Below are positions 1-10,700 of a stretch of DNA of 64,000 nt, piece after piece. Under the pieces are notes generated by a model that saw only the letters and a program-made list of their open reading frames with translations, was not told where the DNA came from and did no database searches. Each line of letters begins with the position of its first letter. The first letter of the stretch is position 1. The position numbers and the translations under genes were made by a program. Source of the DNA: an uncultured Megasphaera sp. (lineage in GTDB: Bacteria > Bacillota > Negativicutes > Veillonellales > Megasphaeraceae); NCBI RefSeq assembly GCF_900539295.1, contig NZ_UQBH01000003.1:1-64000 (forward strand), written 5' to 3'.

Positions 1-55
1 GAGTATCTCGTTGACATCGAGGGGGTCGATGGTTCGAATCCATTACCGCCCACCA
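1..55 (+). tRNA. tRNA-Val (anticodon GAC), 3' part
   Basis: The window opens inside a tRNA. The anticodon arm is 6-22 with loop 11-17 reading ttgacat, so the anticodon (13-15) is GAC and decodes GUC valine. A 5-nt variable region (23-27) follows, then a T arm (28-44) with the standard ttcgaat loop, the acceptor 3' strand 45-51, discriminator A at 52 and an encoded CCA at 53-55. The acceptor 5' strand and most of the D arm lie outside the window. Confidence 0.9.
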
Positions 56-61
56 TACATG

Positions 62-110
62 AAAACCGGTTGTATTATTGCTCTTTGAGTAATGATACAA
101 CCGGTTTTTT
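62..110 (+). terminator. Intrinsic terminator of the tRNA transcript
   Basis: Arms 62-79 and 91-108 form an 18-bp stem (one wobble pair) around an 11-nt loop and run into a T tract. It starts 7 nt after the encoded CCA, so it should end the tRNA transcript. Confidence 0.9.
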
Positions 111-247
111 CTTTTTGCTCTTTTAACGGAGGGAAAATTATTCAAAACTTTTGCGAAAAATGGACTGATTATGGACAAATTATGTCCCGATTATTGCCCT
201 GAATACTTGAAGCAGACACTTGGTGTAAAAATATAATACGATGACAG

Positions 248-282
248 AACCATCCGATATATCCTATATCGGATGGTTTTTT
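248..282 (+). terminator. Orphan intrinsic terminator
   Basis: A 14-bp perfect stem (248-261 with 265-278), 3-nt loop and T run to 282. It lies about 140 nt after the tRNA terminator with no recognisable gene between, so either it backs up the tRNA terminator or it ends a short untranslated RNA. Confidence 0.75.
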
Positions 283-750
283 GTATAGAAAGCGCTTTGT
301 TATCGCCTTTTGTCGGGGGTTTTGTAATGGAAATAGGGACTTTGTTCTTATAGATAAATTGGTAATATGTTGACACACAATATACTTTATTGTCGATAAA
401 ATATATATTTTATTTTGTCTATATTTATGTGGTAGAACGGATTTTTTATGGATAATCTTTACAAGTTATTTGTTGTATGATATATTATATCAAAGATTAA
501 AACAATCCACATTAGAAATGAAACAATAATTGGGATTACGGACGTTTTTTTTATATGTTTAAAGTTGACACCTTCAATTGAAAATAAAATAAAACATTTT
601 GTGGAGTGGTTTTATCTATTATAAAGAGTGACATAGTATTTATAAATGTACTTTTATTACATTCCCAATTTTGTTTTGAAGTGTAACTTATCGTTAAAGT
701 GTATACGTTTCATGGAAGAACATCACAGCAGAAAGGGGTGTTGGCAGCCT

Positions 751-864
751 GATTTGTGCTTGGCGTTTTAACGGGGGACGATTTACCGAGACGGTATTTT
801 TTTTGTTGAAACCGTAAGTCACAAATCATTGACATATCCTGACAGGCCGATGCTTATTGTCAGG
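751..864 (+). promoter_or_regulatory. Structured leader upstream of the giant adhesin
   Basis: GATTTGTGCTT (751-761) can pair with 816-827 as an 11-bp stem with one bulged base. Inside it ACGGT (791-795) can pair with ACCGT (811-815), or alternatively CGGTA (792-796) with TACCG (784-788), a short hairpin followed at once by eight T residues. A second stem, CCTGACA (838-844) with TGTCAGG (858-864), follows. The mutually exclusive pairings resemble an attenuator. I do not recognise a known riboswitch class, and the function is inferred. Confidence 0.4.
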
Positions 865-937
865 GCAGATTCCGAGTACATCCGTTATTTTTTTAGACGA
901 GTTGTTATTGGGATTTAATTAAGGAGGAAGATTTTTT

Positions 938-3900
938 ATGAATAAGATCTATAAGGTCGTCTGGAGCAAGGTGAGAAACGCTTACGTCGTCGTTTCTGAA
1001 CTTGCGAAACGGAATAGTAAAACGAAATCGCAGCACACGGCGCGCGTATCCCACAGCCTGCTCAGCCTGGCTGTCCTAACCAGTTTAGCCGTAGGCGGTA
1101 CGCTGCTCAATCCCATGTCGGTAGAAGCAGCTAATAGTTGGGGCGCAAGAACCAATTTTGATAATAACACTACGTCCGTAGGTGGTGTAGGTGTAGCGAC
1201 AGCCGATGGTAAGGGGGCTGTTGCTGTGGGCAATGCAACAGCATCCGGTGAAGATGCCCTTGCTCTCGGTAAGGATGCATCGGCGACCGGTACAGAAACG
1301 ATTGCTATCGGTGGTGCTACAGCGGCCATTAATTACTCAATTGCAATGGGCGATGGTGCTGTCGCCGGTGGTACTTATTCAGTCGGCGGCGTAACCCAAA
1401 GCGGTGCCAATGCCGTTGCTATTGGTAAATCGGCCTTAGCCTACGGCATCAATGATGTCGTAATCGGTGCTAATCAGACTGCTATTGCTCCGACCGAAAC
1501 TGCAAAGGAAGATACGCCTGAGGGAACGGGCCTCAGCTCAGCTCTTGGTGGCCGTGTCATGATTGGTCATGACAACATTGCTTATGGGCGTGCAGGAAAT
1601 TCGGTTATTCTAGGTTCAAATAACCGATCGAATGCTATTCATGGTATTGCCATCGGTCAGAATGCGTATGCCGGCCAACCTGATGGGAGTACGCTTGCCT
1701 ATGAAAATACTATGTCCATCGGTACTAACACTCGTTCATACTCTACGGACGCTATCGCTATTGGTAATAATGCGGTTGCCGGTAATACCGATACTAGCAG
1801 AACTTCGTATGACGGTAATGGCCTAGCTGCAGCTGCCATAGGTTCAGCGGCTAAAGCAACTTCGTATCATACGGTAGCCATTGGCGCTACAAGCCAGGCG
1901 ACGGATATCAGCGCTACCGCTGTCGGTGATGCCGCCATTGCAAGTGCTGTTAGTACTACTGCCGTAGGTAACAGTGCTCAGGCTACGTCCATAGGTTCCC
2001 TTGCTGCCGGGGCAGCTGCAACTGCCAGCGATCAATATACTATAGCTGTAGGTAATAGTGCTAAGGCAACGGCTTTACGCTCCATGGCTGTAGGTTATGG
2101 TGCTGTGGCTAATGCCGGTGGTGCCCTTGCATTAGGTCGAACAGCTCAAGCTACAAGTACCTACGCTATGGCACAAGGTTACGAAACTACGGCTAGTGGT
2201 GCTAGTTCTCTGGCTGTTGGTTATCAAACTACTGCATCTGGCACAAGAAGTATTGCTATTGGTCGATCGGCTGCTTCTGGTGTTGCAAGTACCGGACAAG
2301 ATACGATTGCTATTGGTTCATATGCTAGTACACAGGCTGCAAATGCAATAGCTATAGGTAATACAGCAACCACCGATTCATCGGCAACCGGATCTATAGC
2401 GATTGGTAATACGGCAACTGCAAATGTTGCGAACAGCGTGGCTATCGGTTCCGGTTCTTCTACTACTCGTGCAACGGATACGACCAGTCAAGGTTGGAAT
2501 AATCAGGACAGCACATGGAGCAGTTGGCTTTCTACAAAAGGTAATGCCGGTACAACCAGTGGCGGTGTCTGGAATAGTACAGCCGGTGTTGTTTCCATCG
2601 GTACTGACGGGGCCAGCGGTACTGCGACAACGCGTAAACTTACTGGTTTAGCGGCCGGTCAGTATGATACGGATGCCGTAAATATGAAACAGTGGACCAA
2701 TACCATGCTGGCTACTACCGGTGATTTCAAAGACAGCAGCTATAGTACAACCTATGGGTCTGACGGAACACCGCGTACGGTTACTAAGCTTTTAAATCAA
2801 TCCTTGAAGATTACCGGCGGTGTCGACAATACTCTGTACTATCAGTCTGATTTTGCGGCTCAACCTAATATCGGGGCTATTATCAGTGATAATATGGTTA
2901 CCCTTCGTTTGAATAAAACACTTCGTGGCTTGGAAACGATATATTTAACAAATCCTACTACGGGCAATGGGACAACGCTTAGTGGTAATGGCGTTACTAT
3001 CAGACCTAAATCCGGTAGTAATGTAACCTTGACTACGGCAGGCCTCAATAACGGCGGCAACAAGATTACCAACGTGGCTACCGGTACGGCCGGCACCGAC
3101 GGTGTTAACGTAGACCAATTGAATAAGGCCATTGCCGGTGTCAGCACCGGATCCGGTACAACGACTACAGTTACTGTTGAAGGCGGTACGGCAGCCGGTA
3201 CAAGTGGTACATATACAGGCAATAACTTGCAACTTACATCAACGACTGGGACAGGTACAGCCACTTATGACTTAAAACTTGCCGATAACGTAACATTAGG
3301 CAGCACCGGTACCAGTGGTACGGACGGCTCCCTTACGGTGAACGGCAAAGACGGCGAATCCATTGCTATTAACGGTGCTGACGGCTCTATCGCCTTGACC
3401 GGCGCTGACGGTTCTACTGCTACTGTAGCAGCCGGTACTGCTGCTAACGACGTAAACGGGACTTCTGTGAACCGTATTACCGTAGGCGGCCAGACTGTGG
3501 CTACCTTGAATGATGGTATGGTATACACCGGCGACACCGGTTCTGCGGCCGTTAAGTTAAATAAAACGGTAAATATTGTTGGTGGTGAAACTGATTCCAC
3601 TAAATTATCTACCGATAACAATATTGGTATTGTTGCGGCTCAAGATGGCGACAATGGCAAATTGACCGTCCGTTTGGCCAAAGATATTACCGGCCTCAAT
3701 ACTGTAGAAGCCGGCGATGCTGTAATTGGTAATCAAGGTGTAACTACAGCCGGTAATGTTGCCCAGGACGGCAGCTATGTGACCGGATTGGATAACACGA
3801 CTTGGAATGTGACAAATCCTGACATCGTAACCGGTCGTGCAGCGACGGAAGATCAGCTGAAAACTGTAAGTGATGCCGTCGTTGCTGTTACTGACGGCAC

Positions 3901-4747
3901 CAGCGAAAATGCAACGGGTGGTTTTGGCTTGACAGACGACAGCGGCACAGCTGTAAAACAGGACCTGGGCAAGACGATTCAGATTGCCGGTGACGGTAAT
4001 GTTACAACCACTGCCGGAGACGGTAAAATTACTGTTGGTTTGAGCAATACTGTGGCTCTTGGCGACAAAGGTACTACCGATGGTTCTATGACTGTCAATG
4101 GTGCCGATGGTTCTTCCGTTGCAATTAATGGCTCGAACGGTTCTATCGCAATGAACACAGCTGATGGTTCCCCTGTAACCATTCAGGCAGGAACTAGTGC
4201 TAACGACGTAACCGGATCGCCGATTAACCGCATCACTGTAGGCGGAGCCACTGTTGCAACGCTCAATGATGGTATGAAATACGGCGGTGACTTCGGTACC
4301 GTTTCCAATGTTAAATTGAATAACCAAGTTGATGTAAAAGGTGAAGCAACTACGGAAGCTGACCTCACGACGGGCAACATCGGCGTCGTATCCAGCCAGG
4401 CTGGTGACAACGGTCTGCTGACGGTTAAACTCAATAAAGACATCAACTTAGGCTCCACCGGTTCCTTGACCTTTGGCAGCGGCGATAATACGGTAAGCCT
4501 TTCTAACAGCGGCCTCAATAACGGCGGCAATAAGATTACCAATGTTGCAACTGGTACAGATGGTACGGATGCTGTCAATGTCGATCAGTTGACCAAGGCC
4601 ATCGCAGGCGTAAGTGCCGGTGAAGGCAGCAAGACGAACCTTACGGTTGAAGGCGGCACCGCAGCCGATACAAATGGCAACTATGCAGGCAGCAACTTGC
4701 AGATTACTGAAAAACAGAAACGACCGGTGCTACGACTTATGACGTGA
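938..4747 (+). CDS. Trimeric autotransporter adhesin, N-terminal part (frameshifted)
   Basis: This is the export and head portion of a YadA/Hia-type trimeric autotransporter (type Vc secretion). It starts with an ESPR-type extended signal peptide (MNKIYKVVWSKVRNAYVVVSE) and a hydrophobic core ending near residue 64 (SVEAA). Residues about 85-515 are YadA-head repeats of the AxAxG type, as in AVAVGNA and ALALGKDA. From about 566 there are neck motifs (DAVNMKQW, VNVDQLNKAI) and Gly/Asp/Thr-rich stalk repeats. ATG 938 has AAGGAGG 11 nt upstream. The frame ends in an abnormal tail because one base is missing in the A run at 4710-4714; the stalk then continues in the next frame to 14418. Alone this fragment lacks the membrane anchor and could not reach the surface. 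With the base restored, the gene would encode about 4,493 residues. Confidence 0.85.
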   Translation: MNKIYKVVWSKVRNAYVVVSELAKRNSKTKSQHTARVSHSLLSLAVLTSLAVGGTLLNPMSVEAANSWGARTNFDNNTTSVGGVGVATADGKGAVAVGNATASGEDALALGKDASATGTETIAIGGATAAINYSIAMGDGAVAGGTYSVGGVTQSGANAVAIGKSALAYGINDVVIGANQTAIAPTETAKEDTPEGTGLSSALGGRVMIGHDNIAYGRAGNSVILGSNNRSNAIHGIAIGQNAYAGQPDGSTLAYENTMSIGTNTRSYSTDAIAIGNNAVAGNTDTSRTSYDGNGLAAAAIGSAAKATSYHTVAIGATSQATDISATAVGDAAIASAVSTTAVGNSAQATSIGSLAAGAAATASDQYTIAVGNSAKATALRSMAVGYGAVANAGGALALGRTAQATSTYAMAQGYETTASGASSLAVGYQTTASGTRSIAIGRSAASGVASTGQDTIAIGSYASTQAANAIAIGNTATTDSSATGSIAIGNTATANVANSVAIGSGSSTTRATDTTSQGWNNQDSTWSSWLSTKGNAGTTSGGVWNSTAGVVSIGTDGASGTATTRKLTGLAAGQYDTDAVNMKQWTNTMLATTGDFKDSSYSTTYGSDGTPRTVTKLLNQSLKITGGVDNTLYYQSDFAAQPNIGAIISDNMVTLRLNKTLRGLETIYLTNPTTGNGTTLSGNGVTIRPKSGSNVTLTTAGLNNGGNKITNVATGTAGTDGVNVDQLNKAIAGVSTGSGTTTTVTVEGGTAAGTSGTYTGNNLQLTSTTGTGTATYDLKLADNVTLGSTGTSGTDGSLTVNGKDGESIAINGADGSIALTGADGSTATVAAGTAANDVNGTSVNRITVGGQTVATLNDGMVYTGDTGSAAVKLNKTVNIVGGETDSTKLSTDNNIGIVAAQDGDNGKLTVRLAKDITGLNTVEAGDAVIGNQGVTTAGNVAQDGSYVTGLDNTTWNVTNPDIVTGRAATEDQLKTVSDAVVAVTDGTSENATGGFGLTDDSGTAVKQDLGKTIQIAGDGNVTTTAGDGKITVGLSNTVALGDKGTTDGSMTVNGADGSSVAINGSNGSIAMNTADGSPVTIQAGTSANDVTGSPINRITVGGATVATLNDGMKYGGDFGTVSNVKLNNQVDVKGEATTEADLTTGNIGVVSSQAGDNGLLTVKLNKDINLGSTGSLTFGSGDNTVSLSNSGLNNGGNKITNVATGTDGTDAVNVDQLTKAIAGVSAGEGSKTNLTVEGGTAADTNGNYAGSNLQITEKQKRPVLRLMT
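4710..4714 (+). other. Frameshift site (A5 where A6 is expected) in adhesin gene
   Basis: The sequence here encodes ITEK-QKRPVL and then stops. The parallel repeat near 5470-5520 reads AEKTETNESTTYDVKLADN. Adding one A to this run gives ITEKTETTGATTYDVKLADN and joins the two frames exactly. A -1 slip on the AAA codon (4712-4714) would also restore the frame. This may be a homopolymer sequencing error, a genuine loss-of-function mutation or contingency variation; the sequence alone cannot say. Confidence 0.85.
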
Positions 4748-7700
4748 AACTGGCTGATAACCTTACCTTAGGCAGTGCAGCCGACAGTGCAGCCGGCACA
4801 GAAGGGACGGACAGCTCTATTACCGTTAACGGTAAAGACGGTTCTGCCGTGGCTATTAACGGTGCTGACGGCTCTATCGCTTTGAATACGGCTGACGGTT
4901 CGCCGGTTACCATTCAAGCAGGAACGAGTGCTAATAACTTGGCCGGTAATCCTGTTGATCGTATTACCGTAGGCGGTCAGACGGTTGCGACTATGAGCGA
5001 CGGCCTTAAATTTGCCGGCGATGACGGTCAGAGTGATACAACCAAAATTATTCCTAAGACACTTAATGAAAAATTAGATATTGTTGGCGGTGCTGAAGGC
5101 GAATTGACGGACAAAAATATTGGCGTCAACAACGTTAACGGCCAATTAAAAGTTCAGTTAGTCAAAGACGTCGACCTTGGCTCTACCGGTTCCTTAACCC
5201 TGGGGAATACCGTAGTCAATAACAATGGCATTACCATTACCCCGGCTACGGGCGATCCGGTATCCTTGACCGGTTCCGGTCTCGATAACGGCAACAATGT
5301 CATCAGTAATGTGGCTACCGGTGTTAAAGGCACCGATGCTGTCAATGTCGATCAGTTGACAAAAGCGATTCAGGAGGTCAACGCCGGTGAAGGCAGTAAG
5401 ACGCACCTTACGGTTGAAGGTGGCACTGCAGCCGGTACAGGTGGCAACTATGCGGGCAGTAACTTGCAGGTAGCCGAAAAGACAGAAACCAATGAATCTA
5501 CAACTTATGACGTGAAACTGGCTGATAACCTTACTTTAGGTAGTGCAGGTACAGACGGCGTTGATGGTTCTGTTACAGTTAACGGCAAGGACGGATCTTC
5601 CGTAGCTGTTAATGGTGCTGATGGTTCTATCACAGCGAAAGGTACCGACGGTTCTGCCGTAGCTATTAACGGTGCCGACGGCTCTATCGGTTTGACTGGC
5701 TCCAACGGTACGACCACTACCATTAAAGGCGGCACCAGTGCCAATGACGTAAACGGCAATGCCGTTGATCGTATCACTGTAGGCGACCAGACCGTTGCTA
5801 CTTTGAATGACGGCATGGTATATACCGGTGACACCGGCTCTGCTGTCGTTAAATTGAATAAGACCGTCAATATCGTCGGTGGGGAAACGGATGCTTCCAA
5901 GTTATCTACGGACAACAACATCGGCATTGTGGCCGCACAAGACGGCGACAATGGTAAATTGACCGTTCGCCTGGCTAAAGATATTACCGGTTTGAATACG
6001 GTCACAGCCGGCGATGCTACTATCGGTACTCAGACAGAAACTACGGCTAGTGGTGTTGCTCAAACGGGCAGCTATGTAACCGGGTTAGACAATACCGAAT
6101 GGAATGTGGCTAATCCTGATATCGTAACCGGTCGTGCAGCTACGGAAGATCAGTTGAAGACCGTAAGTGATGCCGTCACTGCCGTTTCTGACGGCACCAG
6201 TGTAAACGCAACCGGTGGCTTTGGCCTCGCTGACGGCAGCGGTACAACGGTTAAGCAGGACCTCGGCAAGACGATTACCGTTAAAGGCGGCGTCACTGAT
6301 GGAACGGCTACGACCGAAAATCCGACTGGTACGTCTAACATCACGACAACCGTTAAAGACGGAGCCCTTGAAGTCAGCTTGAATAAGGATCTCGACTTAG
6401 GATCGACCGGTTCGGTAACCACCGGCAACACCGTCATCAACAATGACGGCGTGAAAGTCGGTGATACGGCCCTTACGACAGGTGGCTTGACCATCACTAA
6501 CGGTCCGTCTGTCACAACCGGCGGTATCGATGCAGGCAGCAAGCAAATCACTAATGTAGCCAGCGGTTCCGATGGTACCGATGCCGAAGGCAATAAGACA
6601 TACAATACAGATACGAATGCAGCTAATATCGGCGATATTAAAAATATCACGAATACCACGGTAAATAATGCGAAAACCGAATTGACCAATAAGGGCTTGG
6701 ATTTCACAGCCGATAGTGGCGATGCCGTACACCGTAACTTAGGGGAAACCTTAAACATTGCCGGTGACGGCAACATTACGACTACCAGTGATGCAGCCAA
6801 TGGCAAAATCACCGTAGGCTTGAGCAATACGCTTGCCCTTGGTGAAAAGGCAAGTGAAGACGGCACTACTGAAGGTACAGACAGCTCTATTACTGTTAAT
6901 GGTAAAGACGGTTCCGCGGTAGCTATTAACGGTGCTGACGGCTCTATCGCTTTGAATACCGGTTCCGGCTCTCTTGTAAACATCGCAGCGGGCACTCAAG
7001 TTAATAACCTGGCAGGTACTCCCATCGATCGTATTACCGTAGGTGGGGCTACCGTAGCAACACTTGATGACGGCATGAAATACGGCGGTGATTTCGGTAC
7101 AGTTTCCAATGTCAAATTGAATAATCAAGTTGATGTCAAGGGCGAAGCCACGACAGAAGCTGACCTCACGACGGGCAACATCGGCGTCGTATCCAGTCAG
7201 GCTGGCGACAACGGCCTGTTAGTCGTGAAACTCAATAAAGACATCAACTTAGGTGAAAACGGTTCGGTAACTACAGGCAACACCGTTGTTAATAACAGCG
7301 GTTTAACCATCACCAATGGTCCGTCTGTCACGACTGGCGGTATTAGTGCAGGCGGTAAAAAGATTACCGATGTGGCTACCGGTACAGATGGTACAGATGC
7401 TGTTAACGTAGCTCAGTTAGAAGATAGAATTAGCAAGATTACTATTGGCGAATCAAAAACAACCGAAGTTACGGTCGAAGGTGGTACGGCTGCACCGACT
7501 AATGGAACCTATGCGGGGGACAACCTGCAGGTGAAAGCAGGGACGACAGCCAATGGTTCACCGACTTATGATGTGAAACTTGCTGATAAGATTACTTTAG
7601 GTGAAGCAGCAGATAGTGAAGCCGGTACAACCGGTACTGACAGCTCTATTACCCTAAATGGCGCTAACGGGTCTTCCGTAGCTGTCAATGGTGCTGATGG

Positions 7701-10700
7701 TTCTGTTACTGCTAAAGGAACAGACGGCTCGGCCGTAGCTATTAATGGCTCCAACGGCTCTATTGTACTCAATACCGGTTCCGGTTCGCCGGTAACCATC
7801 CAAGCCGGCACCAGTGCAGATAACTTAGCCGGCACATCCGTTGACCGTATTTCTGTAGGCGGCCAGACGGTTGCTACCATGAGCGACGGTCTGAAATACG
7901 CCGGTGATGACGGCCAGACCGATACGACGAAAGTCATTGCTAAGAACCTCAACGAACAGCTTGATATCGTTGGCGGTGCTGATGCAACTAAGCTGACGGA
8001 CAACAACATTGGCGTCAATAACGTTAACGGCCAGTTAAAAGTCCAATTAATCAAAGACATCAACTTAGGCGATACCGGTTCTGTAAGCGTCGGTACGGCA
8101 GTCTTGGGTAACCAGACTGTAACCACGGCTGGCGGTGTATCTCAGACAGGAACCTACTTAACAGGTTTAGGAAATACAGCCTGGGATACGTCGAATCCGG
8201 ATGCCGTAACGGGGCGAGCTGCCACGGAAGATCAGCTCAAAGCGGTCAACGATAAAGTGAATGCCATTTCGACCGGTACCGGTGCCTTCGGCTTGACTGA
8301 TGATGATGGAAAAAAAGTTACACAAAGCCTTGGCGAAACGATTCAAGTCGCCGGCGATGGTCAGAATATCACGACCACAGCCGATGCTGCGAACGGTAAA
8401 ATTACCGTAGCCTTGAGCAACGATATCTCCATCGGTGCGAAAGACGGTGCTGACGGAACAGACGGCGTCGACGGTAAGATTGGTGTCAACGGTAAAGACG
8501 GCTCGTCTGTCGTTATCAACGGCAAAGATGGTTCCATCGGCTTGACCGGCCCTGCCGGAGCTGACGGAACGCCGGGCACGACGGTTACTATTACCGCCGG
8601 ACCTAGCGTCAACGACGTAACCGGAACTCCGGTAGATAGAATTACTGCCGGCGGCCAGAACCTTGCTACCTTGAGCGACGGCATGAAATACGGCGGTGAT
8701 TTCGGTACCGTTTCTAAGGTAAAACTGAACAATCAGGTCAATGTGAAAGGCGAAGCAACGTCTGAAGCCAACCTCACGACAGGCAACATCGGTGTCGTAT
8801 CCAGCCAGGATGGCGACAACGGCCTGTTGACGGTTAAGCTCAATAAAGACATCAACTTAGGTTCTACCGGTTCCGTTACCGTAGGGAATACCGTCGTCAC
8901 CAATATCGGTATGACCATCGGCAGCGGCGATACAGCCGTAAGCCTCACTAACGGCGGCCTCAACAATGGCGGCAATCAGATTACTAAAGTAGGCAGCGGT
9001 TCCGATGGCGTTGATGCTGACGGCAACCCGACTTACAATACCGATACTAACGGAGCCAACATCGGTGATATTAAAAACATCACTGAAACGGCTAAATCCG
9101 ACTTGACCAATAAAGGCATGGACTTCACAGCTGACAGTGGTGAAACCGTACATCGTGACTTGGGCGAAGCCCTTGGCATCGTAGGAGACGGTCAGAACAT
9201 CACGACTACAGCTGATGCTGAAAACGGTAAGATTACCGTAGGCCTGAGCAATGATCTCTCTATCGGTACCAAAGGTGCTGACGGTAAAGATGGTGTGGAC
9301 GGTTCGATTGGCGTCAACGGTAAAGACGGTTCGTCCGTCGTTATCAACGGCACGGACGGTATCTCCGTCAAAGGTGCTGACGGCAAAGATGGTGTCACCA
9401 TTACCGGTAAAGACGGTGTCGATGGTGTCGACGGCGCCGAAGGCCACATCGGCCTCAATGGCAAAGACGGCATGACCGACATCTATACGACTCCGGGACA
9501 GCCTGGCGTCAATGGCAAAGACGGTGAAACGATGACTCGTATCATCTACACCGACCCGAATGGTGCAAATCATGAAGTGGCCACCCTCGATGACGGCATG
9601 AAGTATACCGGTGACTCCGGTTCTGCCGCTGTCAAACTGAATAAGACCGTCAATATCGTCGGCGGAGAAACGGATTCTTCGAAGTTATCTACCGACAACA
9701 ACATTGGCGTTGTAGCTTCTCAAGACAGCGACAATGCGAAATTGACGGTTCAGTTAGCCAAAGATATTAAAGGCTTGAACACGGTTACAGCCGGCGATGC
9801 TACTATCGGTAATCAGACTGAAACTACAGCCGGCGGAGAAGCTCAAACGGGCAGCTATGTAACCGGTTTGGATAACACCAGCTGGAATGTGGCTGACCCT
9901 GATATCGTAAGCGGTCGTGCAGCTACGGAAGATCAGCTCAAGACTGTCAGTGATGCTGTAAAAGCTGCTTCCGACGGTACCAGTGAAAACGCAACGGGCG
10001 GCTTCGGCTTGACCGATGACAGCGGTACCGCTGTTAAGCAAGATCTGGGCAAGACGATTCAGATTGCCGGTGACGGTCAGAACATCACGACCACGGCTGA
10101 TGCCAAAAACGGTAAGATTACCGTAGCCTTGAGCAATGATCTCTCTATCGGTACCAAGGGTGCTGACGGAACAGACGGCGTCGACGGCAAGATTGGCGTC
10201 AACGGTAAAGACGGTTCGTCCGTCGTCATCAACGGCGCTGACGGCTCTATCGGCTTGACCGGCCCTGCCGGAGCTGACGGAACGCAGCCAACGGTTACTA
10301 TTGCAGCCGGCGGTAGCGTTAATAACGTAGACGGCACTCCTGTAGATAGAATTATCGCAGGCGGCCAGACCATCGCTACCATGAGTGACGGTCAGAAGTA
10401 CGCCGGGGATAATGCTAAGGAAGATGGCACGAATGTCATCGCTAAGAAACTCAACGAACAATTAGATATCGTTGGCGGTGCTGATGCGACCAAACTGACG
10501 GAAAACAATATTGGCGTCAATAACGTCAATGGTCAGTTGAAAGTCCAGTTGGCACAGAATATCGACCTGGGTAAAGACGGTTCCGTCACAACAGGTGCTA
10601 CGGTTATCAATAACGACGGTGTTACCATTACGCCGACTACGGGTAACCCTGTAACCTTGACGGGCACGGGTCTCAACAACGGCGGCAATAAAATTACTAA

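Larger units (their letters stand above)
113..937. other. Long AT-rich intergenic region and adhesin leader
   Basis: No convincing gene is seen in these 825 bases. The only open frames are short, on the minus strand and cross a terminator hairpin. The stretch holds an orphan terminator (248-282), several TTGACA-like boxes (370, 565, 829) without a clearly placed -10, a structured segment at 751-864, and a good ribosome site (AAGGAGG, 921-927) for the adhesin at 938. Much of it is probably the promoter and long untranslated leader of the adhesin gene. Confidence 0.6.

Noticed and set aside
169..378. Short minus-strand open frames before the adhesin
   Set aside because: They cross the terminator hairpin at 248-282, lack a ribosome site and have no recognisable composition of a protein.
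751..864. Cyclic-di-GMP riboswitch before the adhesin
   Set aside because: The conserved GEMM core sequences are not visible, so I describe only generic pairing.
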